A stretch of DNA of 64,000 bases from contig NZ_SCOM01000004.1 in the NCBI RefSeq assembly GCF_005508865.1, forward strand, positions 186,001 to 250,000. The letters run 5' to 3'. The notes under the pieces are model-generated. The model did no database searches. It was not told the origin of the DNA and saw nothing but the letters and a program-made list of their open reading frames with translations. The position numbers were made by a program, and so were the translations under genes. The stretch is from Pseudomonas sp. F(2018). Lineage in GTDB: Bacteria > Pseudomonadota > Gammaproteobacteria > Pseudomonadales > Pseudomonadaceae. Of the stretch, positions 43,606 through 52,715 are shown piece after piece (position 1 is the stretch's first letter; each line of letters starts with the position of its first letter).

Positions 43606-46600
43606 ATGTCGGACGCACCAGCCGCAACCCAAACCCAGGACGTACTGGACAAGGCCGTCGCCGAAGGCGGCGCCTACGAGGTGCTGCACAAGCGCCTGCT
43701 GGACCAGGGGCAACGCCTGCGGCAGATCACCGAGAACCTCAACGGCCAGCGCCTGGAGGAGTTCGGCAGCAGCCAGATGGAAGTGGTCGGGCGCGTGCGC
43801 ATCCGCACCGAGAACAACTGCATCGCCCGCGACATCGTCCAGGTCGGCGACTGCCTGCTGTTCGGCTACAACGTGTTCCTCGGCCTGAAGAAGGAGACCG
43901 GCGTCGCCGACGTCTTCTCCCTCTACCGCCTGGTGGGCGAGGGCGATGCCTACGAGGCCGAGCCGGTGCCGCTGGAAGGGACCTTCCTGGCTACGCCCGG
44001 CTTCGTCAACGACTTCAACGAGCTGTACAGCTACTACAAGAACACTCGCCTGCTGCAGCTGGCCATCCGCGACGGCAAGTTGCTGGCGAGCTTCCAGATC
44101 GGCGAGCGGATCAGCGATATCCGCGTGTTCCGCTGGTCGATCTCCGCGGACGGCAAGGACGTGCGCTACATCGACAACCGCGGCGAGCGCGATATCGCGC
44201 TGCCGGCGCCGTTCGATTTCGAGTGGAGCAAGGCCACCCGCGAGATGGTGGTGGAAGGCCGCCATCCGCATCTGAACATTCTCGACACCCTGTTCGTCGA
44301 AACCATCGGTGGCGACCTCACCATCAAGGTCGAGAACAACACCGAGGACGGTCTGGGCATCTACCGCGAGGAGGTGCTGGACAAGACCCAGTCGCTGGAC
44401 GACGCCCAGGTCGAATTCGCCCGCCTCGGCAGCCTGGTGCTGCTCAAGGTGCTGCCGTACCGCGAGGAGCAGTGGCGCTACCTGGTGTACAACGGCCTCA
44501 CCGGCAAGGTGGAGCGCATCGACGCCATCGGCCAGGCCTGCGTGCAGCTGCCGGAAGACCACGGCATCATCTTCCCCGGCGGCTACTACCTGCAGAACGG
44601 CGAGTACAAGACCTTCGAACAGTCGATGGCCGGTATGCGCTTCAAGCGCGCCGTACGCTCGCCCAACGGCGAGGACGTGCAGTACATCTTCTACCACCCC
44701 GAGCAGGGGCGGGCCGTGCTGCTGACCTACAACATGATCAACCGCCAGCTGCAGAACCCGCTGTTCGGCCACGGCTATGCGCGCCTGGAAGACGGGCGCA
44801 CGGTGATCTTCGCCGCCGAAGGCGAGGAGCCGACCCGCATCCACCCGATGCAGATCTGGCAGACGCCGTTCTGCAGCGACGAGTTCGCTGCCCGCCAGCC
44901 GGCGCGTAGCGGTTTCCTCGGCAAGATCGGCAACGCCGAGCTGGTGCGCGGCGTCTCCGACCTCTATGACCTGTGCCGCGAGATCGACACCCCGGCAGTG
45001 TCTGTGCAGCGCTACAGCCGGCTGTGCCAGAACACCCGCCGCCTGTTCGACGCCTACCACTGGTTGAGCGGCGAGCAACTGGCCGGCCTGGCGCCGCTGC
45101 TGCGCGAGATCGCCGCCACCTCCGAACTGGTGCTGGACGAGTACGAGAAGGTCGAGAGCATCCGCAAGCAGTCGGCCCAGGCCATGGCCGATGCCGAGAG
45201 CCGCCACAAGGCGCTGCTCGACGGCCTGCTGCCGGACAGCTGGGACCAGGCGCAGAGCTTCGTCGACGGCCTCAACGGCATCACCGCCCAGCGCGGCCTG
45301 CTGCTGACCATCCGCGAATACCGCTATATCGATCTGCTGCGCCTGGATGCCATGGAGACCGAGCTGCTGGCCGCCCAGGAGCGTGTCTCGGCGGCCACCG
45401 CCACTTTCCTCGCCGGCGATGCCGCGCTGCAGCCCTTCGTCGTGCGCCTGCAGGGCCTCGACGAGCAGGCGCAGAAGGCCGCGACCGTGGCGCAGCTGGC
45501 CGAGCCGCTCGCGGCGCTGCAGACCATGGCCGCCGACCTGGACATGCTGTCCGGCCTGATGGCGTCGTTGAAGATCGACGACGCCACCCAGCGCACCCGC
45601 ATCGTCGAATCCATCTCCGAGATCTACGCCCGCCTCAACCAGGCCAAGGCCCGTGCCGAACAGCGGCGCAAGGGCCTGGGCTCGAGCGAGACGGTGGCGC
45701 AGTTCGGTGCCCAGTTCAAACTGTTCAGCCAGGGCATCACCAACGCCCTCGGCCAGGCCCAGGATCCGGAGCGCTGCGACGAGCAGCTGGCCCGCCTGCT
45801 GGTGCAGCTGGAGGAGCTGGAGAGCCAGTTCGGCGACCACGAGCAGTTCATCGGCGACATCCTGGCCAAGCGCGAGGAGCTGCTGGAGACCTTCGAGGCG
45901 CACAAGCAGGCGCTGCTCGACGAGCGCCAGCGCAAGGCGCAGAGCGTGCTGGATGCGGCCAAACGCATCCTCGACAGCCTGGCCCGACGCACCGCCAAGT
46001 TCACCCAGGCCGAGGAGCTCAATGCCTTCTTCGCCGCCGACCCGCTGATCCTCAAGCTGCGCGAAATGACCGGCCGCCTGCGCGAGCTGAAGGACAGCGT
46101 CAAGGCCGACGATATCGAGGCGCGCCTCAAGGGCGCCCGCGACCAGGCCGTGCGTGCGCTGCGCGACAAGAGCGAGCTGTTCGAGGAAGGCGGCAACGTC
46201 ATCAAGCTCGGCCCGCGCCACCGCTTCAGCGTCAACACCCAGGAGCTGGATCTGACCCTGCTACCGCGCGGCGACCAGCTGTACCTGCACCTGACCGGCA
46301 CCGACTTCCTCGAGCCGCTGGCCAACGCCGAGCTGGAAGCGCTCAAGCCGTTCTGGCAGGTGGCGCTGGAATCCGAATCCGAACAGCTGTACCGCGCCGA
46401 ATACCTGGCCGGCGAGGTGCTGGCGGCGGCCGACGAGGGCCGTGAAGGCCTCGGCCTGGAACGCCTGAAGTCGTTGCTGGCACAGCCGGACGAGTTGGCT
46501 CGGTTGATCCGCGACTTCGCCGCGCCGCGTTACAAGGAAGGCTACGAGAAGGGCATCCACGACCACGACGCCGCCGCCATCCTTGCCCAGCTGCTGCCGC

Positions 46601-48864
46601 TGCGCGACAGCGCTGGGCTGCTGCGTTACGGCGCCGAGGCGCGCGCACTGGCCTGCCTGTTCTGGAGCCTGCAGCGTGATAACGACAGCGCTGCTCAGTG
46701 GCCGGAGCGAGCCCGTACCAGCCGTCATATCCAGCAGCTGTTCGGCCGCCGCGAGGGCCTGCAACAACTGCAGGGCGAGGTCGCCGAAGCGCTGCAGGCT
46801 TTCCTTGCCGAGCAGCCCCTGGGCTTGGCCGCCACGGTGGTGGGCGAGGCTGCCGAATACCTGGTGCAGGAACTGGCTGCCGAGCGCATCGAGTTCGTCT
46901 TCAGCAAGTACGCCAAGCAGCTGCAGGAAGGCCTCAAGCTACGCCTGCAGGGCGCGCGCATGTGGGACGACTACCAGCGCGCCCTGGCCAATCTCGACGG
47001 CCGCCCGGCGGCGCAATGGGCGCTGGCCGACAACTGGCTGCGCGGCCTCTGCGCCCAGGACGAGTTCGCCCCGCTGGCCGGCTATGTCGCCGAGGCGGTG
47101 GCCCTGTCGCTGCTGAGCGAAGGCTTCCCCGGTCGCGTCACCGAGGTGGACCTGCGCTTCACCGTAACGGGCCTGATGGGCGAGCACTCGCGCATCCAGG
47201 AACGCCAGCTGGTGCTGGCGGTGGACGACCTGTTCGCCCGCCTGCGCACCCATCGTGAATCCTTCCTGCCCGGCCTGCAGCGCTACCAGGCCCTGCGCCA
47301 GGAGGTGATCGGTCGCGAGCGCGCGGCGCTGCGCCTGGCCGAGTTCAAGGCCAAGCCGCTCAGCTCCTTCGTGCGCAACAAGCTGATCAACGACGTGTAC
47401 CTGGGCTTTATCGGCGACAACCTGGCCAAGCAGATGGGCACCGCCGGCGAGAACAAGCGCACCGACCTGATGGGCCTGCTGATGCTCATTTCGCCGCCCG
47501 GCTACGGCAAGACCACGCTCATGGAGTACGTCGCCCATCGCCTCGGCCTGATCTTCATGAAGATCAACGGTCCGGCCCTCGGCCACGAAGTGCGCTCCAT
47601 CGACCCGGCCCAGGCGCCGGACGCCACTTCGCGCCAGGAGCTGGAGAAACTCAACCTGGCGCTGGAGATGGGCAACAACGTGATGCTGTATGTCGACGAC
47701 ATCCAGCACACCCACCCGGAATTCCTGCAGAAGTTCATCTCGCTGTGCGACGGCACCCGGCGCATCGAGGGCGTGTGGAAGGGCCAGACCAAGACCTACG
47801 ACATGCGCGGCAAGAAGTTCTGCGTGATCATGTCCGGCAACCCGTACACCGAGTCCGGCGAGGTCTTCAAGATCCCCGACATGCTGGCCAACCGCGCCGA
47901 TATCTATAACCTCGGCGACACCCTGGGCGGCATGCAGGAGGCCTTCTCCCTCAGCTACATCGAGAACGGCCTGACCTCCAACCCGGTGCTGGCGCCGCTG
48001 GCCACCCGCGACATGGCCGACGTCTACCGTTTCGTCGCCAAGGCCGAGGGCGAGCCATTCTCCGCCAACGAGCTTTCTCACGGCTACAGCGGCGCGGAGA
48101 TCAACGAGATCGTCAGCACCCTGCAGCGCCTGATGCAGGTGCGCGACGTGGTGCTGCGGGTCAACCAGCAGTACATCGCCAGCGCCGCCCAGGCCGACCA
48201 GTACCGCAGCGAGCCGCCGTTCAAGCTGCAGGGCAGCTACCGCAACATGAACAAGATGACCGAGAAGATCAGCGCGGTGATGAACGACGCCGAGCTGCTG
48301 CAGCTGATCGCCGACCACTACCAGGGCGAGTCGCAACTGCTCACCACCGGTGCCGAGGAAAACCTGCTCAAGCTGGCCGAGCTGCGCGGCAATATGACCG
48401 AAGAGCAGCGTGCCCGCTGGGAGCAGATCAAGCGCGACTTCCTGCGCAACAAGGCCATGGGCGGCAGCGACAGCGACGTCGGCGCCCGCGTGGTGGCCCA
48501 GCTCAACGACTTGGTGGAAGGCATCCGCGCCCTCGGCGGCAATCTGCAGCGCGAGCCGCAGAAGCAGCAGGACATTCCCTGGAACGAGCTGCTGGCCGGC
48601 CTGGAGCGCCTCGGCACCCTGCAGCCGCAGGTCGAGGTGGAAGTGGTGGCGCCGCCGCAGCCGGGCATGCAGACCCTGCTGGAGAGCGTGGCCGGCACCC
48701 TGCAGAACAGCTTCCTGCCGCTGATGAACGCGATGGACAAGAAGATCGAGATCGACCTGCGCACCCACAATCGCATGGGCGACATGGCCCAGCGCCTGCG
48801 TGAGCTGGGCCAGTTCCTCGGTGCGCCGCAAGCGCCCGCCGAAGCGGGGCCGGAACAGAAGTGA
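43606..48864 (+). CDS. Giant AAA ATPase with N-terminal DUF3686-like domain ('DNA repair ATPase')
   Basis: A 1752-residue cytoplasmic protein. The N-terminal 450 residues (RLRQITENLNGQRLEEFGSS, NCIARDIVQVGDCLLFGYNVFLGLKKETGVADVFSLY) match what databases call DUF3686/DNA repair ATPase. A long alpha-helical, partly coiled-coil region (about 480-900) follows. The AAA module is near the end: Walker A ISPPGYGKTTLMEYVA (Lys1302), Walker B VMLYVDDIQHTHPEF (Asp1364-Asp1365), then sensor-like VIMSGNPYTESGEVF and a C-terminal helical tail. The name 'DNA repair' is untested. The ATPase may remodel PspA or flotillin assemblies; that is my inference from context. Confidence 0.88.
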   Translation: MSDAPAATQTQDVLDKAVAEGGAYEVLHKRLLDQGQRLRQITENLNGQRLEEFGSSQMEVVGRVRIRTENNCIARDIVQVGDCLLFGYNVFLGLKKETGVADVFSLYRLVGEGDAYEAEPVPLEGTFLATPGFVNDFNELYSYYKNTRLLQLAIRDGKLLASFQIGERISDIRVFRWSISADGKDVRYIDNRGERDIALPAPFDFEWSKATREMVVEGRHPHLNILDTLFVETIGGDLTIKVENNTEDGLGIYREEVLDKTQSLDDAQVEFARLGSLVLLKVLPYREEQWRYLVYNGLTGKVERIDAIGQACVQLPEDHGIIFPGGYYLQNGEYKTFEQSMAGMRFKRAVRSPNGEDVQYIFYHPEQGRAVLLTYNMINRQLQNPLFGHGYARLEDGRTVIFAAEGEEPTRIHPMQIWQTPFCSDEFAARQPARSGFLGKIGNAELVRGVSDLYDLCREIDTPAVSVQRYSRLCQNTRRLFDAYHWLSGEQLAGLAPLLREIAATSELVLDEYEKVESIRKQSAQAMADAESRHKALLDGLLPDSWDQAQSFVDGLNGITAQRGLLLTIREYRYIDLLRLDAMETELLAAQERVSAATATFLAGDAALQPFVVRLQGLDEQAQKAATVAQLAEPLAALQTMAADLDMLSGLMASLKIDDATQRTRIVESISEIYARLNQAKARAEQRRKGLGSSETVAQFGAQFKLFSQGITNALGQAQDPERCDEQLARLLVQLEELESQFGDHEQFIGDILAKREELLETFEAHKQALLDERQRKAQSVLDAAKRILDSLARRTAKFTQAEELNAFFAADPLILKLREMTGRLRELKDSVKADDIEARLKGARDQAVRALRDKSELFEEGGNVIKLGPRHRFSVNTQELDLTLLPRGDQLYLHLTGTDFLEPLANAELEALKPFWQVALESESEQLYRAEYLAGEVLAAADEGREGLGLERLKSLLAQPDELARLIRDFAAPRYKEGYEKGIHDHDAAAILAQLLPLRDSAGLLRYGAEARALACLFWSLQRDNDSAAQWPERARTSRHIQQLFGRREGLQQLQGEVAEALQAFLAEQPLGLAATVVGEAAEYLVQELAAERIEFVFSKYAKQLQEGLKLRLQGARMWDDYQRALANLDGRPAAQWALADNWLRGLCAQDEFAPLAGYVAEAVALSLLSEGFPGRVTEVDLRFTVTGLMGEHSRIQERQLVLAVDDLFARLRTHRESFLPGLQRYQALRQEVIGRERAALRLAEFKAKPLSSFVRNKLINDVYLGFIGDNLAKQMGTAGENKRTDLMGLLMLISPPGYGKTTLMEYVAHRLGLIFMKINGPALGHEVRSIDPAQAPDATSRQELEKLNLALEMGNNVMLYVDDIQHTHPEFLQKFISLCDGTRRIEGVWKGQTKTYDMRGKKFCVIMSGNPYTESGEVFKIPDMLANRADIYNLGDTLGGMQEAFSLSYIENGLTSNPVLAPLATRDMADVYRFVAKAEGEPFSANELSHGYSGAEINEIVSTLQRLMQVRDVVLRVNQQYIASAAQADQYRSEPPFKLQGSYRNMNKMTEKISAVMNDAELLQLIADHYQGESQLLTTGAEENLLKLAELRGNMTEEQRARWEQIKRDFLRNKAMGGSDSDVGARVVAQLNDLVEGIRALGGNLQREPQKQQDIPWNELLAGLERLGTLQPQVEVEVVAPPQPGMQTLLESVAGTLQNSFLPLMNAMDKKIEIDLRTHNRMGDMAQRLRELGQFLGAPQAPAEAGPEQK

Positions 48865-49412
48865 CGGCCTGGCTGGCACCGCGCCTGCGGCTGCTCGCCG
48901 GCATCGCCGCGCTGATGCTGGCGCTGCAGGTCGGCAACAGCCTCAGTGGCAATGCCCTCACCGTATGGGGCGTGCTGCCGCGCCGTGTCGACAGCCTGCC
49001 CGGCATCCTCATCGCGCCCTGGCTGCACGCCGGCTGGTGGCACCTGCTCAACAACCTGCCGGGGTTGCTGTTGCTGGGCTGGCTGGCGCTGCTCGGTTCG
49101 CTGCGCCAGTTTCTCGCCGCCAGCGCCTTCATCATCGCCGGCAGCGGCCTGCTGGTCTGGCTGTTCGCCCGGCCGGGCATGCACCTGGGCGCCAGCGGCT
49201 GGGTGTTCGGCCTGTGGGGCCTGCTGCTGGCCCGCGCCTGGTTCGAGCGCAGCCTGGCCAGCCTGCTGATCGCCCTGCTGGTGCTGTTCTACTACGGCGG
49301 CTGGTGGCTCGGGCTGTTGCCGAGCCAGGGCGTCTCCTTCGAATACCACCTGTTCGGGGCCCTGTGCGGCGTGTTGTTCGCCGCATTGAGTCGGCGCCGA
49401 CGTTCGACCTGA
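48861..49412 (+). CDS. Rhomboid family intramembrane serine protease
   Basis: A 183-residue protein with six predicted helices. The rhomboid features are present: HAGWWHLLNN near residues 56-65, the catalytic serine in GASGWVFG (Ser112) and a C-terminal histidine in FEYHLFGALCG (His163), giving the Ser-His dyad. The GTG start overlaps the ATPase stop (GTGA), so it is translationally coupled to the giant ATPase and should cleave a membrane protein tied to this system. The G-x-S context is standard, so activity is expected. Confidence 0.9.
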   Translation: MTAWLAPRLRLLAGIAALMLALQVGNSLSGNALTVWGVLPRRVDSLPGILIAPWLHAGWWHLLNNLPGLLLLGWLALLGSLRQFLAASAFIIAGSGLLVWLFARPGMHLGASGWVFGLWGLLLARAWFERSLASLLIALLVLFYYGGWWLGLLPSQGVSFEYHLFGALCGVLFAALSRRRRST

Positions 49413-49422
49413 GGATGCGGAA

Positions 49423-50112
49423 ATGGACTTTGCCCGTCTCGACCAGCAACTGCGCGACAGCCTGGTCGATCTCAAGCTGAGCAACGAGGAACGCGACGAG
49501 CTGCGCCAGCTGGGCAGCGACCTGGGCCCGGACCAGGTGCGTTACCTGCGCAACCGCGCCTTCGACCTGGTGCGTGACCTGGCGCTGACCGACACGGCCA
49601 ATCTGCTGCCGGCGCTGAAATGGCTGGAACAGGTGATCAAGACCCTCGACGCTGCCAGTGCGCCGCCGCGTCCGGCCTTGGCCAGCGCCCACTTCAGCCC
49701 CGGCGAGGACTGCCTGCGCAAGATCCGCGAGCTGTGCCGCCGGTCGCGCAGCAGCGTGGATATCTGCGTCTACACCATCTCCGACGATCGCCTCAGCGAG
49801 GAGATCGTCGCCTGCCACCGCCGCGGTGTGGCGGTGCGGGTGATCAGCGACAACGACAAGCAGTTCGACGAGGGCAGCGACATCCAGCACCTGCTCGCCC
49901 AGGGCGTGCCGCTGCGCATCGACGACAGTCCCTTCCACATGCACCACAAGTTCGCCCTGTTCGATGGTCGCGTGCTGCTCAACGGCAGCTTCAACTGGAC
50001 CCGCAGTGCCAGCACCAGCAACGAGGAGAACCTGCTGGTGATCGACCATCCGCAGCTGCTGGCGGCCTATGCGGCGGAGTTCGAACAGCTCTGGGCACGC
50101 TTCGCCCGCTGA
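49423..50112 (+). CDS. Phospholipase D-family protein with single HKD motif
   Basis: A 229-residue protein. Residues 1-80 are helical (LSNEERDELRQLGSDL); residues 90-229 form one PLD domain with the HKD motif H174-x-K176-x4-D181 and GSFNWTRSASTSNEEN. Single-HKD proteins dimerise to build the active site, as in Nuc and MitoPLD/Zucchini, and act as nucleases or phospholipases. No secretion signal is seen, so it acts in the cytosol. It follows the rhomboid gene after 10 bases. Whether the substrate is nucleic acid or lipid is unclear. Confidence 0.87.
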   Translation: MDFARLDQQLRDSLVDLKLSNEERDELRQLGSDLGPDQVRYLRNRAFDLVRDLALTDTANLLPALKWLEQVIKTLDAASAPPRPALASAHFSPGEDCLRKIRELCRRSRSSVDICVYTISDDRLSEEIVACHRRGVAVRVISDNDKQFDEGSDIQHLLAQGVPLRIDDSPFHMHHKFALFDGRVLLNGSFNWTRSASTSNEENLLVIDHPQLLAAYAAEFEQLWARFAR

Positions 50113-50184
50113 GCGGCCGGGTTCGTGGCGAGGCGGCCTTTCGGGTAGACTTGCCGCCTTTCCCGCCAGCCAAGAAGTCCGCCC

Positions 50185-50724
50185 ATGGCCCTGCAAGCCA
50201 CGCCCTACAAAGTCGAACTCAACCTCACCGACATCGACCGCAACGTCTACGAGAACCTGCGCTTCACCGTGGCCAAGCATCCCTCGGAGACCGAGGAGCG
50301 GCTGTGCGTGCGGCTGATCGCCTATGCGCTGTGGTACCACGAGCAGCTGGCCTTCGGTCGCGGCCTGTCGGACGTCGACGAGCCGGCGCTGTGGGAGAAG
50401 AGCCTGGACGACCGCGTGCTGCACTGGATCGAGGTCGGCCAGCCAGACGCCGAGCGCATCACCTGGTGCTCGCGTCGCACCGAGCGTTTCAGCCTGGTCG
50501 CCTATGGCAGCTTGCGCGTATGGCAGAACAAGGTGCTCGACGGCGTGCGCAGCCTGAAAAACATCAATGTGGTCAGCGTGGACCAGGAAGCCCTGGAGAA
50601 CCTGGCCCGCGACCTGCCGCGTTCGGTGAGCTGGAGCGTGATGATCAGCGACGGCCTGCTCTATGTCACCGACGAGCGCGGCCAGCACGAGATCCCGCTG
50701 GAGTGGCTGCACGGCGAGCGTTGA
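50185..50724 (+). CDS. yaeQ: YaeQ family protein
   Basis: A 179-residue cytoplasmic protein with the YaeQ pattern: YKVELNLTDIDRNVYENLRFTVAKHPSETEERLCVRLIAYAL, EPALWEKSLDDRVLHWIEVGQPDAERI and ISDGLLYVTDERGQHEIPLEWL. The fold is PD-(D/E)XK nuclease-like; the biological role is not defined, although an RfaH-related suppressor effect was reported in E. coli. It is monocistronic between the cluster and recJ, followed by an intergenic repeat unit. Confidence 0.94.
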   Translation: MALQATPYKVELNLTDIDRNVYENLRFTVAKHPSETEERLCVRLIAYALWYHEQLAFGRGLSDVDEPALWEKSLDDRVLHWIEVGQPDAERITWCSRRTERFSLVAYGSLRVWQNKVLDGVRSLKNINVVSVDQEALENLARDLPRSVSWSVMISDGLLYVTDERGQHEIPLEWLHGER

Positions 50725-50733
50725 GCCTCGCTT

Positions 50734-50823
50734 CCCCTCTCCTCCGGGAGAGGGGCCAGGGGTGAGGGGCTGATCGCCTGCGCGGAGTTTCCCTCACCCC
50801 AACCCTCTCCCAAAGGGAGAGGG
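50734..50823. repeat. Intergenic repeat unit of nested hairpins (CCCTCTCC / GGGTGAGGG family)
   Basis: Three inverted repeats stack within 90 bases: 50734-50755 (CCCCTCTCC/GGAGAGGGG), 50759-50768 with 50791-50800 (GGGGTGAGGG/CCCTCACCCC) and 50803-50823 (CCCTCTCCC-AAA-GGGAGAGGG). The last one is identical to the hairpin at 62861-62881. This fills the yaeQ-recJ spacer apart from the recJ leader. Confidence 0.85.
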
Positions 50824-50872
50824 AGCCTTCCGCGTCGCTACTGGACGCCTAGCAAAACAATCGGAATACCCC

Positions 50873-52588
50873 ATGCGCATCGACCTTCGCCCCTTGCCCG
50901 CCACGCTGCCCGATCTGGGCGAGCTGCCGCCGCTGCTGACCCGCCTGTACGCCTCCCGTGGCGTGCAGTCCGCCGCCGAGCTCGACAAGGGCCTGGCGCG
51001 GCTGATTCCGTACCAACAGCTGAAGGGCATGGACGGCGCGGTGGAGCTGCTGGTGCGGGCGTTGGAGCAACGCCAGCGCATCCTGATCGTCGGCGACTTC
51101 GATGCCGACGGCGCCACCGCCAGCTCGGTCGGCGTGCTCGGCCTGCGCATGCTCGGCGCGGCGCATGTCGACTACCTGGTGCCGAACCGCTTCGAGTACG
51201 GCTACGGCCTGACCCCGGAAATCGTCGCAGTGGCCCTGCAGCGCCAGCCCGACCTGCTGCTGACGGTGGACAACGGCATCTCCAGCGTCGAGGGCGTGGC
51301 CGCGGCCAAGGCTGCCGGCCTCAAGGTGCTGGTCACCGACCACCACCTGCCGGGACCGGAGCTGCCGGCGGCCGATGCCATCGTCAATCCCAACCAGCCG
51401 GGCTGCGAGTTCCCGAGCAAGTCCCTGGCCGGGGTCGGGGTGATGTTCTACGTGCTGCTGGCCCTGCGCGCCAGGCTGCGGGAGATCGGCTGGTTTGCCA
51501 GTAGCGGTGTAGCCGAACCGAATCTGGGCGAGCTGCTCGATCTGGTGGCCCTGGGCAGTGTGGCCGACGTGGTGCCGCTGGACGCCAACAACCGCATCCT
51601 GGTGCATCAGGGCCTGGCGCGCATCCGCGCCGGCCGGGCGCGGCCGGGCCTGCGGGCGATCCTCGAAGTGGCCGGGCGGCAGCACGGGCGCATCAGCTCC
51701 ACCGACCTCGGCTTCATCCTCGGCCCGCGCCTGAATGCCGCGGGGCGCCTGGACGACATGAGCCTGGGCATCGAATGTCTGCTGTGCGACGACGAGGCGC
51801 TGGTGCGCGACATGGCCCAGCAGCTCGACGACCTTAACAAGGACCGCAAGGCCATCGAGCAGGGCATGCAGCGCGAGGCGCTGGCCCAGCTCAAGGACAT
51901 GAGCGTCGAGGACATGCCGTTCGGCCTGTGCCTGTTCGAGGCGGACTGGCACCAGGGCGTGATCGGCATCCTCGCCTCGCGCCTGAAGGAGCGTTACCAC
52001 CGCCCGGCCATCGCCTTCGCCGATGCCGGTGACGGCCTGCTCAAGGGCTCGGCGCGCTCGGTGCCGGGGCTGCATATCCGCGATGCGCTGGATGCCGTGG
52101 CCGCACGCCATCCGGGGCTGATCAGCAAGTTCGGCGGGCATGCCATGGCCGCCGGCCTGTCGCTGCCGCAGGAGAATTACGGTGCCTTCGCCGCCGCCTT
52201 CGACGCCGAGGTGCGCCGCCAACTGAGCGAGGACGATCTCACCGGGCGCCTGCTGTCCGACGGCCAGCTGGGCGTCGAGGAGTTCCACCTGGAGCTGGCC
52301 AAGGCCCTGCGCCACGCCGGGCCCTGGGGCCAGCACTTCCCCGAGCCGCTGTTCCACGGCGTGTTCCAGATCGTCAATCAGCGGGTGGTGGGCGAGAAGC
52401 ACCTCAAGCTGGTGCTGAAGACCGAATGCGGCGGCCAGACCCTGGACGGCATCGCCTTCAACGTCGACCGCGACACCTGGCCCAACCCCAACGTGCGCTG
52501 GGTGGAGCTGGCATACAAGCTGGACGTCAACGAGTACCAGGGCCGCGAAAGCGTGCAATTGCTGGTAGCGCATCTGGCTCCGCGTTGA
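50873..52588 (+). CDS. recJ: Single-stranded-DNA-specific exonuclease RecJ
   Basis: The 571-residue 5'-3' exonuclease of DNA repair and recombination. The DHH-family motifs are present: DFDADGATASS (Asp75, Asp77, Asp79), VDNGISSVEG, VTDHHLPGPELP (Asp156-His157-His158) and SVADVVPLDANNRILV, with the DHHA1 segment GVIGILASRLKERYHRPAI and SKFGGHAMAAGLSL near residue 420. Length matches the family. Confidence 0.97.
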   Translation: MRIDLRPLPATLPDLGELPPLLTRLYASRGVQSAAELDKGLARLIPYQQLKGMDGAVELLVRALEQRQRILIVGDFDADGATASSVGVLGLRMLGAAHVDYLVPNRFEYGYGLTPEIVAVALQRQPDLLLTVDNGISSVEGVAAAKAAGLKVLVTDHHLPGPELPAADAIVNPNQPGCEFPSKSLAGVGVMFYVLLALRARLREIGWFASSGVAEPNLGELLDLVALGSVADVVPLDANNRILVHQGLARIRAGRARPGLRAILEVAGRQHGRISSTDLGFILGPRLNAAGRLDDMSLGIECLLCDDEALVRDMAQQLDDLNKDRKAIEQGMQREALAQLKDMSVEDMPFGLCLFEADWHQGVIGILASRLKERYHRPAIAFADAGDGLLKGSARSVPGLHIRDALDAVAARHPGLISKFGGHAMAAGLSLPQENYGAFAAAFDAEVRRQLSEDDLTGRLLSDGQLGVEEFHLELAKALRHAGPWGQHFPEPLFHGVFQIVNQRVVGEKHLKLVLKTECGGQTLDGIAFNVDRDTWPNPNVRWVELAYKLDVNEYQGRESVQLLVAHLAPR

Positions 52589-52677
52589 GCTGACCGGATG
52601 AGTGGCGTTGACGCTGCCGGGGTGGGCTTCTAAAGGTTAATGCGCCGCTACGACGCGGCGCTGGAGCGGAAGCCGGG

Positions 52678-52694
52678 CGTTATCCGCGATAACG
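52678..52694 (+). promoter_or_regulatory. Palindrome upstream of the first beta-helix gene
   Basis: CGTTATC-CGC-GATAACG is a perfect seven-base inverted repeat ending 21 bases before the ATG. Degenerate versions (CGTTGTCCGCGAATAACG) occupy the same place before the second (54147-54164) and third genes, so it is a conserved upstream element, operator or 5'-leader hairpin. Confidence 0.6.
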
Positions 52695-52715
52695 TCTTCC
52701 CATGGGGGTTCCGCC

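Noticed and set aside
43513..46221. 902-codon open frame on the minus strand opposite the giant ATPase
   Set aside because: It is a mirror of high-GC codon bias in the ATPase gene; composition is A/L/Q/H-rich with no family features, and other long frames (46939-48879, 41026-43449) arise in the same way.
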